A stretch of DNA of 64,000 nt from UBA9620 sp965220695 (GTDB lineage: Bacteria; Acidobacteriota; Vicinamibacteria; Vicinamibacterales; UBA8438), in NCBI GenBank assembly GCA_965220695.1, contig OZ244838.1, positions 4,588,001 through 4,652,000 on the forward strand. Direction: 5' to 3'. Shown piece after piece: positions 8,424-16,970 of the stretch. Within the stretch, counting starts at the first letter, position 1. Each line of letters begins with the position of its first letter. The notes under the pieces were generated by a model that did no database searches, was not told the DNA's origin, and worked only from the letters and a program-made list of their open reading frames with translations. The translations under genes and the position numbers were made by a program.

Positions 8424-9869
8424 CTAGCTAGAGACCATAGCGGGTCTCGTCGGCAGCGTCCCGTTGTCAGCCATGCCTAAGTGGCTGTTCCCAATCTGGG
8501 AACACTCGACGCAGCCAGCGTCGCGCCGCGGCATGTCATAGCCGGCCTCCGCTCGACGGGAGTTCCACCGAAACCACCCAGTCTCGGCGTCGTCGTACTT
8601 CAGACCCGTCATATGGAACAGAAAATCGTCAGCGGCATGTGCGCAGGCGATAGCGTTCATGGTGACCACGCTTGGGGCCACCACACCCGGGTCGTCGACG
8701 TATGCGTATCCGCGCTTGGCCGCTTCCGGCACTGCCTCGTCCTGTAACCGTCCCGGGTTGATGAGGCCGTTACACCACAGGCACCCTTGCTCGGGTGTCA
8801 CCATTCGGCTGACGCAGAAGACGTTCCCGACGGCTCCATCCTCGGCAACGGGAATCTTCGCGCCGACCTGGATCCCAGGGATCCCGTACTGATGCACAAT
8901 GGCGTTAAAGAGAAGTCGCGCCCCCATCCTGTCCGCCGCGAGGAAAAGGAAGTCACAGTCCGTGAAACTCGCCGCTACATCCTCCTCGAGGAAGTCCCTC
9001 GCCATCGCCTCGATCCGCGCGTTGCGGTTCGCACGACGAATGTTGCGGCCGGCCATCTGGACTTTGGGTCTACACAATCGGTCCGCAATGAACTTTGGGA
9101 TCCATGAAGGCACGACGGCATCGCGACGCCGAGCTGCGATGAGGCGCGGGAGGTTAGTTTCATCCGCCTGGTCCGGATCCGCGAGTACGAATTCTCCCAC
9201 GCCAAGCCGACCTAACAGTTCGGCCAGTATTGACCCCGCGCCGCCCAGTCCCACGATTCCCACGCGCGTCCGTTGCATCAGTTGCTGGCCGGCGTCGCCG
9301 AACAGACGACTCTGCCGATCGTAAATCCCGACCGCTGCAGCCTGCCTCTCCGGAATCGGGAACAGCAACTGTCGTCGATGACCGATGACCGTTGCGTGGC
9401 GAAGCGGCGCGCGGTCGCAGCCAGGAAACCACAGTTCGCCGGCCGCCGCAGAGCGCGCAAAGACCAACGCGCCGACCGGCATACCTCGCGCAATGTCAAG
9501 AAGAGCGGGATAGCCGCGTTTGTGTGAGGCCATGTCGACTGCCGAGAACGCGACGGAGTTGGTTCCGCCATGGTTGTGAATGGCGAGGTACGCCAGCCGC
9601 TTGTCTCTCGCGCGGAGGATCCGGCTCTGGATGAACTCCGCTTTCAGCATGCGATAGCCGCGTTTACCCGGCACGTAGTCCACACCGTCCATCGCCAGAT
9701 GGACCTCCCTCGCGACGAGCCTCAGGCCGCGGTCGGACTCGCAAGTGCCGGCAAGGATTACCGCACCGTGCTCGTCGTCATCCCCGGGAAATAGGTGGGT
9801 CTGGAGTTCAGCGTACAGTCCTGCGGGGATCGTCAGTCTCCAGGATTTCACGTTGGCCTCTTCATCCAT
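8424..9869 (-). CDS. JAB (JAMM) peptidase-E1/ThiF fusion
   Basis: 481 residues. The N-terminal domain is a JAB/Mov34 metallopeptidase: Glu33 (DDEHGAVILAG), H98-x-H100, Ser109 and Asp112 (FSAVD) give the JAMM zinc signature. From about residue 195 a ThiF/E1 adenylation domain follows: VGIVGLGGAGS nucleotide loop (203-213), VLADPDQADETNLPR, and two CxxC pairs (C363/C366 and C453/C456) that likely hold the structural zinc. In eukaryote-like bacterial systems E1 adenylates the C-terminus of a ubiquitin-like protein and JAB trims or removes it; here both activities are in one chain. It is the third gene of the run and overlaps the E2-like gene by 22 bases. A GTG at codon 7 is an alternative start. 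Confidence 0.9.
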   Translation of the reverse strand: MDEEANVKSWRLTIPAGLYAELQTHLFPGDDDEHGAVILAGTCESDRGLRLVAREVHLAMDGVDYVPGKRGYRMLKAEFIQSRILRARDKRLAYLAIHNHGGTNSVAFSAVDMASHKRGYPALLDIARGMPVGALVFARSAAAGELWFPGCDRAPLRHATVIGHRRQLLFPIPERQAAAVGIYDRQSRLFGDAGQQLMQRTRVGIVGLGGAGSILAELLGRLGVGEFVLADPDQADETNLPRLIAARRRDAVVPSWIPKFIADRLCRPKVQMAGRNIRRANRNARIEAMARDFLEEDVAASFTDCDFLFLAADRMGARLLFNAIVHQYGIPGIQVGAKIPVAEDGAVGNVFCVSRMVTPEQGCLWCNGLINPGRLQDEAVPEAAKRGYAYVDDPGVVAPSVVTMNAIACAHAADDFLFHMTGLKYDDAETGWFRWNSRRAEAGYDMPRRDAGCVECSQIGNSHLGMADNGTLPTRPAMVSS

Positions 9870-10240
9870 CGGATGACCTTCAGCAACTTCAGCGCCGCGG
9901 TGTCGGTCTCGGGGTTCAGCCTGTTCGATCGGCGCGAGATCTGGATAACCGGCTGGCCTCGAAACGTTGCGGTCCCGAAGCCGCCTCCCAGACCGGCGCC
10001 GTCGGACCGCGCTAGGTCCGGATTCGTGAAGTGCGGATAGACGTCAGCGTAGGGGTACTGGAACGTGATCTGGAAGCCAATCCAGACCTGAGCCTGCACG
10101 TAGGGGGAACCCATGGGAATGTCCCTCACCATGACGATTGCCCCGCCGGTGCCGTCCGGTTCCGTCTCGACGGCACACGAATCGATCGTGCGACGGATTT
10201 CCTCGATTGCCGTGGCCACTCCGGGGACGATCGTGCTCAT
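9848..10240 (-). CDS. E2/UBC-like protein (prokaryotic E2 type) lacking a normal catalytic cysteine
   Basis: 130 residues. The segment VWIGFQITFQYPYADVYPHF looks like the E2 core strand followed by the YP motif, and the C-terminus (NPETDTAALKLLKVIRWM) like the final E2 helix. It lies between a Multi-ubiquitin-type modifier and a JAB-E1 fusion, the position of prokaryotic E2 family genes. The only cysteine is C22, near the N-terminus; there is none after the YP motif where the thioester cysteine should be. It may be an inactive scaffold or use another residue. Start ATG overlaps the stop of the modifier gene by 4 bases, and it overlaps the E1 gene by 22. Confidence 0.72.
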   Translation of the reverse strand: MSTIVPGVATAIEEIRRTIDSCAVETEPDGTGGAIVMVRDIPMGSPYVQAQVWIGFQITFQYPYADVYPHFTNPDLARSDGAGLGGGFGTATFRGQPVIQISRRSNRLNPETDTAALKLLKVIRWMKRPT

Positions 10241-10506
10241 GAGTTGTCGTCATTCTCGATCGCGAGGAACCGGTCGTTGGGATGTACCTCGATGAACTGG
10301 TCGTCGCCGATCAGATTCGTCTTCCCGCCGCCGAGCTCGATGCTCAGCACGAAGTCCTGCTTGATGTTCACGCCTTGCTCGATTGCCACCTTCTTGATGT
10401 TCTCGCCCGTCTGCTTTGACCCGTCGAGCACCACCGGCTTGTCGTTCAACGTGATTTCGACCTTCCCGTCGTCGATCCCGCCCTTCACGTGTTCATCGCC
10501 TGACAT
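10237..10506 (-). CDS. Ubiquitin-like modifier, Multi-ubiquitin (Multi_ubiq) type, single domain
   Basis: 89 residues. After a short tail the sequence follows the beta-grasp pattern of the Multi-ubiquitin family: VEITLNDKPVVLDG, then QTGENIKKVAIEQGVNIKQD, then FVLSIELGGGKTNL, IGDDQFIEVHPNDRFLAI. There is one domain, not several. It ends IENDDNS, with no terminal Gly-Gly, so the JAB domain or the papain-like peptidase would have to trim it, or conjugation uses another C-terminus. The start has a good ribosome site (AGAGGTG 5 bases upstream). First gene of a three-gene run (modifier, E2-like, JAB-E1) with overlapping ends, indicating coupled translation. Confidence 0.85.
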   Translation of the reverse strand: MSGDEHVKGGIDDGKVEITLNDKPVVLDGSKQTGENIKKVAIEQGVNIKQDFVLSIELGGGKTNLIGDDQFIEVHPNDRFLAIENDDNS

Positions 10507-10517
10507 GTCTGCACCTC

Positions 10518-10577
10518 TTTCAATGTGGACTCAGGATTGCTATAATGCAACATACTGCATGTGACCATGGATTGCAA
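10518..10577. promoter_or_regulatory. Divergent promoters with palindrome between modifier and XRE genes
   Basis: Plus strand: TATAAT at 10541-10546 with TTTCAA at 10518-10523, 17-base spacer, pointing to the XRE gene. Minus strand: TTGCAA at 10572-10577 and TATGTT at 10554-10549, also 17 bases apart, pointing to the modifier operon. Both cover ATGCA-N6-TGCAT (10545-10560), a likely operator for the XRE protein. Promoter calls are by consensus match only. Confidence 0.55.
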
Positions 10578-10579
10578 GA

Positions 10580-10957
10580 ATGAAATTACGAGAAAAACGC
10601 ACAGACCGCTTCGACGTCGTCGCGCTGCATGCCGCACTGGACTCCGAACGCCGTTCGCGCCGCATCGCCTGGAAGGATGTGGCGGCGCAGTCGAACGTGA
10701 GCGCATCGACGCTCACCCGTCTGTCCCAGGGCCGTCAACCCGACGTCAACAGCCTCGCAGCTCTCACTGCCTGGCTCGGGATGTCAGCAGACCACTTCAT
10801 GCGCACCGAGACCATTGACCAATTCGGCGCAGCAAGCCCGCTTGCCCAGATCTCCTCCATCATCCATCAAGATCCCAAACTGAATCCCGAGGGGGCGGTT
10901 GCCCTCGAGGAGTTGATCCGGGCCACGTATGCGCGCCTGAGAACCGACAGCGACTGA
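10580..10957 (+). CDS. XRE-type helix-turn-helix regulator
   Basis: 125 residues. Residues about 25-75 form a Cro/C1-type helix-turn-helix: WKDVAAQSNVSASTLTRLSQ then PDVNSLAALTAWLGMSADHF. The C-terminal tail (EGAVALEELIRATYARLR) is probably a dimerisation helix. It is transcribed away from the ubiquitin-like operon and the two share a 73-base region with a palindrome, so it most likely represses both. The start lacks a strong ribosome site; predicted transcript leader is about 27 bases. Confidence 0.85.
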   Translation: MKLREKRTDRFDVVALHAALDSERRSRRIAWKDVAAQSNVSASTLTRLSQGRQPDVNSLAALTAWLGMSADHFMRTETIDQFGAASPLAQISSIIHQDPKLNPEGAVALEELIRATYARLRTDSD

Positions 10958-11517
10958 GACTACCGACTGCGCCTTCGCCTCGCCCGAGTTAACTCGTCTC
11001 GGACCCTCGCGTTCCTCGTTCGAGGCTCGCAGCCCTGCATTGTGTAGACCGCCTGGCCGTTGGCGTCGACGTGCGCGAACGTCGGCGGACCGTCAACGGC
11101 GAAGGTAAGGTGCACAATGCTCGAGACGCGCGCGGCGCGCCCTTCCGCATCTTTGCGACACCGGTTGAGACGAGCGTGAAGTGGAGGATAGCTCGTCAAG
11201 GAACTCCCCGACTCTGCAGCGTCGTCGTTTCACGCCATCGTCATGCCTCAGTGCGCCGCGCCGGACTGTGATTCGAACGGATGGACTCGATCCGACACCA
11301 AAATCCGAAGTCTTCATTTGCTGCGAAATCCCACGGTCGTCCAGGCAAACGAATCCCACGACGACGGGAAGTCGCAAGCAAGAGCGACGGTGACGCGCTG
11401 TCCCGTGGCGACGTCTCGACTTGGAAGGCTGCCCCGAGTGCCGGTCGTCGAGGCGCACCGCCGGGGACCACACAGTGACTGACGGACCTCAGACCTCAGT
11501 GCATCGGCACGGTCCTC
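10958..11517. other. Eroded stretch between the ubiquitin-like locus and IS110
   Basis: No gene I can defend beyond the weak 79-aa frame at 10960-11199. It probably includes the downstream end of IS110, which has no inverted repeats to mark it. Confidence 0.45.
10960..11199 (-). CDS. Possible small hypothetical protein (79 aa)
   Basis: A frame with protein-like central composition (SIVHLTFAVDGPPTFAHVDA, NGQAVYTMQG) and a basic tail. No family, no clear ribosome binding site. It is convergent with the XRE gene, two bases away. It could be a remnant of a longer gene. Confidence 0.28.
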   Translation of the reverse strand: MTSYPPLHARLNRCRKDAEGRAARVSSIVHLTFAVDGPPTFAHVDANGQAVYTMQGCEPRTRNARVRDELTRARRRRSR

Positions 11518-12780
11518 TCAGGGCCAGCGCACCGAGACGGTGCCGTCGTCGTTGCTGACGAGGATGTCGAACGCGCGCAGCGTTCGCAGCCAGCGGGGCG
11601 CGTTGCGCTTGACGAGGATCGCTTCGTAGTCGGTGGCCGGATCGCGGTAGGGGGTGCCATCACGGAGGACGGCGAAGGCGCAGCGTGCGAGCTTGTGCGC
11701 GGTGGCGACGATGGCACGCTTGTAACCGCGGCGCACGGTGAGCGCCTTGTGGTGCGCCTGGAATTGGCAATTCTTGGTGCGCGCGGCGGCATGGGCGCAC
11801 TCGACGAGCACGGCGCGCAGCGTGCGGCTGCCCCGGCGGGTGCGCCCGGTGCGGCGCTTGCCTGCGCTCTCGTTGTTGCCGGGACACAGACCGGCCCACG
11901 CGGCGAGGCGACTGGCAGCACCGAACACGCTCGGGTCGGGACCCATCTCACTCAGGATGGCGCAGGCCGAGGTGTGGTCGATGCCGGGGATGGTCTCCAG
12001 CAGGCGGCACTGCCTGGTGTAGTCCGTGAGGGCGGTGTCGATGTGCCGGTCGAAGTCCTGCACGCGCCGGTCGAGGTCGTCGTGTCCGGCGATGAGGTCG
12101 GTGAGCAGGAGGCGATCGGTTTCGCACAAGGTCAGGCGCAGGGCATCGCCGAGGAGTTCCAGGCGGGTGCGGACGTGCCCGCTGAGCGAGTCCAGGATGT
12201 CCGTGCGGGGCCGTCGGGCGACCAGGCCGTCGAGGATGCGCCGGCCATTGAGGCCGAAGATGTCGCTGAGCACGCCTCCGATGCGGATGCCGCTCCGGTC
12301 GAGGACCTTCTGCACCCGGTTGCGCACCTGGCTGCGCTGCCCGACCAGCGTGCGCCGATGGCGAACCAGATTCCGCAGGTCGCAAAACGCCTCGTCGGGC
12401 ACGAAACTGGGACGTCCGAGCCCGAACTGGCACACCCGGGCCAACCAGCGGCTGTCTGCGATGTCGGTCTTGCGGCCGCGCAGTTGCCGCACGTGCTGCG
12501 CGTGCAGCAATTGCGCCTCGATGCCGGCCGCGGTGAGTGCGCGCCACGGCGCCTGCCAGTAGACGCCGGTCCCCTCCAGGGCCGCCGCCTCGACGCGATG
12601 GCCGGTCAGCCAGGCGGCCAAGGCGTCCAGGCCGCTTGCCAGCGCACTGAAGGTGCGTGTCTCGCAGGTCGGCTCACTGCCGGGCGCTGCACAGAGCCGC
12701 ACCGTGGCTGTGATCGCCATTTTGTGCACATCGAGTCCCGCGGCGCGGGGATGGACAACGTGCAGGTCATCGTTCATCAT
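11518..12780 (-). CDS. IS110 family transposase
   Basis: 420 residues from ATG at 12780, chosen because AGGAGG lies 7 bases upstream; the frame extends further but without signal. N-terminal RuvC-like DEDD domain: AGLDVHK, LEGTGVYW, GRKTDIADS. C-terminal transposase_20 domain: LLETIPGIDHTSACAILSEM and NNESAGKRRTGRTRRG with the family's serine region. Length is normal. IS110 elements lack terminal inverted repeats, so the ends cannot be set by eye. Nothing in the sequence shows inactivation. Confidence 0.93.
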   Translation of the reverse strand: MMNDDLHVVHPRAAGLDVHKMAITATVRLCAAPGSEPTCETRTFSALASGLDALAAWLTGHRVEAAALEGTGVYWQAPWRALTAAGIEAQLLHAQHVRQLRGRKTDIADSRWLARVCQFGLGRPSFVPDEAFCDLRNLVRHRRTLVGQRSQVRNRVQKVLDRSGIRIGGVLSDIFGLNGRRILDGLVARRPRTDILDSLSGHVRTRLELLGDALRLTLCETDRLLLTDLIAGHDDLDRRVQDFDRHIDTALTDYTRQCRLLETIPGIDHTSACAILSEMGPDPSVFGAASRLAAWAGLCPGNNESAGKRRTGRTRRGSRTLRAVLVECAHAAARTKNCQFQAHHKALTVRRGYKRAIVATAHKLARCAFAVLRDGTPYRDPATDYEAILVKRNAPRWLRTLRAFDILVSNDDGTVSVRWP

Positions 12781-13010
12781 CGGTTCGCCTCCTGTAGGGG
12801 TACGGGGGGTGGTGGAAGCGGGGCGATCGGTCGGACGGAGAACTCGCGCCCCGAGGGCGCGGTGCACTTTGCTGCACGTCCACGGCGTGAGGCCGGGCAC
12901 ATTGCGGGGCTCGACGCCGACCGACCAGGTCAGTTTAGCGTCGGGGAACGTCCACCATTCGAAATAACGACCACTGTCCCGCCTCCGCCGCTATTGTGCA
13001 TCGGCCCCCG
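12781..13010 (-). ncRNA. Candidate bridge-RNA region of the IS110 element
   Basis: IS110 group elements carry a structured noncoding region upstream of the transposase gene that in studied members encodes a bridge RNA pairing with target and donor. Here the 230 bases upstream are free of genes and include GC-rich hairpin potential, for example GCGCC/GGCGC flanking CCGAG near 12848-12862. The call is by position and family knowledge; no loop assignment was made. Confidence 0.35.
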
Positions 13011-13182
13011 ATGGAACGGCACGGAGACGCTAGCCGAACCGGTCGCCCGTCTCGCCCATTTCATGGCTTCGGGGTGGTGAGGTGGGACCGACCATGACGG
13101 TTTAGCGGGTAGAGTTCGATGGTCGCGTGAGATCCAATTTTTTGAACCTGTACTTTTCTAGGGGATCTGGCATAACTGTGGG

Positions 13183-14625
13183 GTGCCACGGCAACGTCCC
13201 CGGACCGAGCAGGATCCGCGCGATACTCGCATTGAGGAACAAGAGCGAGAGATCGCACGACTGCGCGAGGAGTTGACGCGGGTCGAGGGCGACCGGGATT
13301 GGTGGAAGCGCCGCAGTGAACACCTCAAGCAGCAACTCGACGCCGCGCGGCGGGCAGGATTTCGGCAAGCCGCCCCGTTCGCCAAGGACCGGCCGCAAGG
13401 TCGCGGCGGGCGTCCCGGCCGGCGAGCGGGTGCGCGCTATGGCCGGCAGGCGTGCCGCCCGCGGCCGGCGCAGGTCGACGAGACCCACGCGGCGCCGGCG
13501 CCGGCCGCCTGTCCGGACTGCGGCGGCGCGGTCGAGGTGACCCGTGTGGCGTCGCAGTATCAGGAAGAACTCCCCAAGGTGCGCCCCATCGTGCGGTGCT
13601 TCGAAATCGAGGTTGGCCATTGCTCCCAGTGTCGGCGGCGCGTCCAGGGCCGCCACCCGCTGCAGACCTCCGACGCGATGGGGGCGGCCAGCGTGCAGCT
13701 CGGCCCCGCGGTCGTCGCGCTGGTCGTCGAGATGCACACGCACCTGGGCGTGCCGCTGGCCAAGATCGCGCACCTGTTGAAGACGCAATGCGGATTGACG
13801 GTTACGCCCGGAGGCCTCACGCAGGTGCTGCATCGCACCGCCCGCGAGGCGGCGCCGACCTACACGGCATTGTGCGAGCAGGTGCGGGAAAGTCCCATGG
13901 TCACGCCGGATGAAACCGGCTGGCGCGTCGGCGCCGTCCGCCACTGGCTGTCGGTCTTCGCCGCGCCGCAGACGACGGTCTACGCCATTTGCCCCGGCCG
14001 CGGGTTCGACGCTGCCGCCACCGTGCTCGGGGCCGACTACAACGGCGTGCTCGTGCGCGACGGGTGGGCGCCGTATCGCCGCTTCACCCACGCGCTGCAC
14101 CAGACCTGTCTGGCTCACCTGATCCGGCGAGCGCGGCAACTCCGAACCGATCATCCGCGCAGCCCGTGGGCCGCCCGGGTGCAACGCGTCCTGCAAGCCG
14201 GCCTCGACCTGCGCGACCGCCGCGACGCCGGGCTGCTGAGCGACCATGGTCTGGCAACCGCTCGCGGCCAACTGCTCGCCCAACTCGGTCGGCTGATCGA
14301 CAAAGCGCCGACGCTGGACGCCGCCGACCGCTTCGCCGCGCACCTGGCCACCGAATTCCCTGCGGTATTCGGCTTTCTGTGGGACCCGTCGGTCAACGCC
14401 ACCAACTGGCGCGCCGAACAGGCCATTCGGCCCGCCGTCGTCACCCGCAAGGTCTGCGGCGGCAATCGCACCCGGCACGGCGCCGACACCCAGCAGGTGC
14501 TCGCCAGCGTCGTGCGCATCGTTCACCAACGCCACCTCGACCTCACCCCGCTGATCGCCACCATCCTCCACGCCACCGACCCCGTCGTCCCCGAACCACT
14601 CCAACGCCCGCCCTCGCCGACGTGA
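13183..14625 (+). CDS. IS66 family transposase (TnpC)
   Basis: 480 residues. An N-terminal coiled coil (about 18-55) leads to a zinc-finger-like part (ACPDCGG, CSQCRRR) and the DDE domain: Asp in TPDETGW, Asp in VLVRDGWAPY, Glu in NWRAEQAIRP. Full family length. No tnpA or tnpB accompany it, as in single-gene IS66 groups. Its right end abuts a truncated IS1182-like transposase, which it may have interrupted. I could not match terminal repeats. Confidence 0.92.
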   Translation: MPRQRPRTEQDPRDTRIEEQEREIARLREELTRVEGDRDWWKRRSEHLKQQLDAARRAGFRQAAPFAKDRPQGRGGRPGRRAGARYGRQACRPRPAQVDETHAAPAPAACPDCGGAVEVTRVASQYQEELPKVRPIVRCFEIEVGHCSQCRRRVQGRHPLQTSDAMGAASVQLGPAVVALVVEMHTHLGVPLAKIAHLLKTQCGLTVTPGGLTQVLHRTAREAAPTYTALCEQVRESPMVTPDETGWRVGAVRHWLSVFAAPQTTVYAICPGRGFDAAATVLGADYNGVLVRDGWAPYRRFTHALHQTCLAHLIRRARQLRTDHPRSPWAARVQRVLQAGLDLRDRRDAGLLSDHGLATARGQLLAQLGRLIDKAPTLDAADRFAAHLATEFPAVFGFLWDPSVNATNWRAEQAIRPAVVTRKVCGGNRTRHGADTQQVLASVVRIVHQRHLDLTPLIATILHATDPVVPEPLQRPPSPT

Positions 14626-14663
14626 CGGGTTGCAACGCCGCCACGACCGCTCCACGCGCCGAC

Positions 14664-15755
14664 TCGCTGAGCATTCGCACGTTTCTGGATTTCGCCCTGC
14701 ACAAGGCCCCGCCGGACCACTCGATGCTGTCGCGCACCCGTCGCCTGATTGACCTCGAGACCCATCAGGCAGTGTTCACGTGGGTGTTGCAGCGACTGGC
14801 CGACGCCACGCTGGTCGTGGGGCGCACGGTGGGCATCGATGCCACGACGCTGGAAGCCAATGCGGCGATGCGGAGCATCGTGCGGCGGGACACGGGCGAG
14901 AGCTACGACGCATTTCTGACCCGGCTGGCCGAGGCGTCCGGCCTCACGACCCCGACGCGCGCCGAGTTGGCCCGGTTCGACCGGACCCGCAAGAAGAAGG
15001 GCTCGAACGACGACTGGACCCACCCGCACGATCCGGACGCGAAGATCACGAAAATGAAGGACGGCCGCACGCATCTGGCGCACACCGCCGAGCATGCGGT
15101 CGATCTGGACACAGGCGCCATCGTGGGCGTGACGGTGCAGGACGCGAGTGCGGGCGACACGACGACCCTGGTCGACACGCTCGTCACGGCTGCCGAGCAG
15201 GTCGAGGCGGTCGGCGCGCCGGGGATCGCGGAGGTCGTGGCCGACAAGGGGTATCACAGCAACGAGACGATGGTCGGGTTTGCGGCCATCGGCGTCCGCA
15301 GCTACGTCTCGGAGCCGGACCGCGGCCGGCGCCACTGGAAGGGCCAGGCGGCGGCGCGGGACGCGGTGTATGCCAACCGGCGGCGGATTCGCGGCGCACG
15401 CGGGAAACGGCTGCTGCGGCAGCGGGGCGAGCTACTGGAACGGCCCAACGCGCATCTCTACGAGACCGGCAGGATGCGCCGCGTCCATCTGCGCGGGCAT
15501 CCCAACATCCTGAAACGGCTGCTCGTCCAGGTCTGCGGCGTCAATCTCGGGTTGCTCATGCGGCACCTGACGGGCGTGGGCACGCCGCAGAGCCTCCAGG
15601 GCCGCGCGTCGGCGCTGGTGGAGGCGCTGATCGGCCTCCTGAGCGGCTCCTGGGGGCGTGTGCGGCGCTTCTGGGCCCCGGAGCGCCATGATCGGCCCGA
15701 TTCGTCGTCGGATGGTCCGGCGACACGCCAATACGGACACGCGATTCTCGATTGA
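14664..15755 (+). pseudogene. IS1182-like transposase, N-terminus deleted
   Basis: The frame resumes at DSLSIRTFLDFALHK and continues to the C-terminus, matching the complete copy at 19339-20748 throughout; the first about 95 residues are missing. DDE parts remain (VGIDATTLEANA, VVADKGYHSNE). The IS66 transposase ends 39 bases upstream. Right terminal repeat survives just before 15784 (reverse complement CTAGCAGCCCGTGGCAGAAG). Not expected to be functional. Confidence 0.85.
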
Positions 15756-15834
15756 CAATCAGCCCCTTCTGCCACGGGCTGCTAGTGCTGCGCCACGATT
15801 AAAGATTAGGGCACGCGGAACCGATAGAGTTCCC

Positions 15835-16278
15835 ATGCAGAAAAAGTATATCGTCCGACTCACCGCCGAGGAACGCGAGGTCTGTCAGCAGACGGTCCGC
15901 AAGCTCAAGGGCAGCAGCGAGAAGGTACGCCGCGCGCAGATTCTCTTGCAGGCCGATGCGGACGGACCGGGGTGGACCGACCAGCAGATCGCCGACGCCT
16001 TTTCGTGCCGCACCAAGACGGTCGAAAACATTCGCCAACGATGCGTACTGGCAGGATTCGAGCGGGCGCTGGAACGCAAACGACGGCCGTCGCCCCCGGT
16101 CCCCAAGCTGCTCGACGGCGAACAGGAAGCGCAGGTCATCGCCCTGCGTCTGGGCCCGCCCCCCAAGGGCTACGCCAACTGGTCGTTGCGGCTGCTGACG
16201 CGGCGGGTCGTCGAGTTGCAGATCGTCGAGTCGGTCAGCCGCGAGACCCTCCGGCGTACGCTAAAACAAACGGGATGA
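15835..16278 (+). CDS. IS630 transposase, first reading frame (DNA-binding part)
   Basis: 147 residues with helix-turn-helix: WTDQQIADAFSCRTKTVENI followed by the basic linker ERKRRPSPP. Ends in CTAAAACAAACGGGATGA, where the second frame begins by an ATGA overlap. In IS630 elements both halves are usually joined by frameshifting at an A-rich site; the AAAACAAA run here suits that, though coupled reinitiation is also possible. Confidence 0.88.
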   Translation: MQKKYIVRLTAEEREVCQQTVRKLKGSSEKVRRAQILLQADADGPGWTDQQIADAFSCRTKTVENIRQRCVLAGFERALERKRRPSPPVPKLLDGEQEAQVIALRLGPPPKGYANWSLRLLTRRVVELQIVESVSRETLRRTLKQTG

Positions 16279-16970
16279 CCCGGCGGAAAATCGAGTACTG
16301 GGTGATCCCGCCGGAGGCCGACGCCGAGTTCGTGGCGCACATGGAGCAGGTCTTGGACACCTATGCGCAACCGTACGACCCGGCTTGCCCGGTCGTGTGC
16401 ATGGATGAGCAGCCGGTGCAACTGGTCAAGGAAACGCGCCCGCCGATGGCCGCCACGCTGGCGCGGCCCCGCCGCGTCGACTACGAGTACGAACGGGCCG
16501 GCACGGCCTCGGTCTTCCTGTTCAGCGAGCCGCTGGCGTGTTGGCGGCGGGCGACGGCGCGGGCCCGGCGGACGAAGGCGGACTGGGCGGTGGAGGTCGC
16601 CGACCTGTTGGAGGGCCGCTACGCCGACTGCCCGAAAGTCACCCTGGTGTGCGACAACCTCAACACGCACACGCCCGGCGCCTTCTACGAGGTGTTCGAG
16701 CCGGCCCGGGCTCGGGAACTGGTTCGTCGCCTGGAGTTCTGCTACACGCCGAAGCACGGGAGCTGGCTGAACATCGCCGAGAATGAACTGAGTTCGATGA
16801 CGCGTCAATGCCTGGACGGGCGCCGCATCGGCGACCTCGAGACGCTGCACGGCGAAGTGTCGGCGTGGTCCACCGACGTCACTGCTACGCAACGCGGTGT
16901 CGACTGGCAGATGCAGGTCGACGATGCGCGCCGTAAACTCAAGTCCGTCTATCCGAATATTTTGACGTGA
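16275..16970 (+). CDS. IS630 transposase, second reading frame (DDE catalytic part)
   Basis: 231 residues with the IS630 DDE triad: VVCMDEQPVQL, TLVCDNLNTHT and HGSWLNIAENELSSM. ATG overlaps the stop of the first frame. With it, a functional transposase could be made by frameshift. The stop lies 8 bases from the right inverted repeat. Confidence 0.9.
   Translation: MTRRKIEYWVIPPEADAEFVAHMEQVLDTYAQPYDPACPVVCMDEQPVQLVKETRPPMAATLARPRRVDYEYERAGTASVFLFSEPLACWRRATARARRTKADWAVEVADLLEGRYADCPKVTLVCDNLNTHTPGAFYEVFEPARARELVRRLEFCYTPKHGSWLNIAENELSSMTRQCLDGRRIGDLETLHGEVSAWSTDVTATQRGVDWQMQVDDARRKLKSVYPNILT

Noticed and set aside
11695..13080. Plus-strand frame opposite IS110 transposase
   Set aside because: Shadow frame; the minus strand carries all IS110 motifs.
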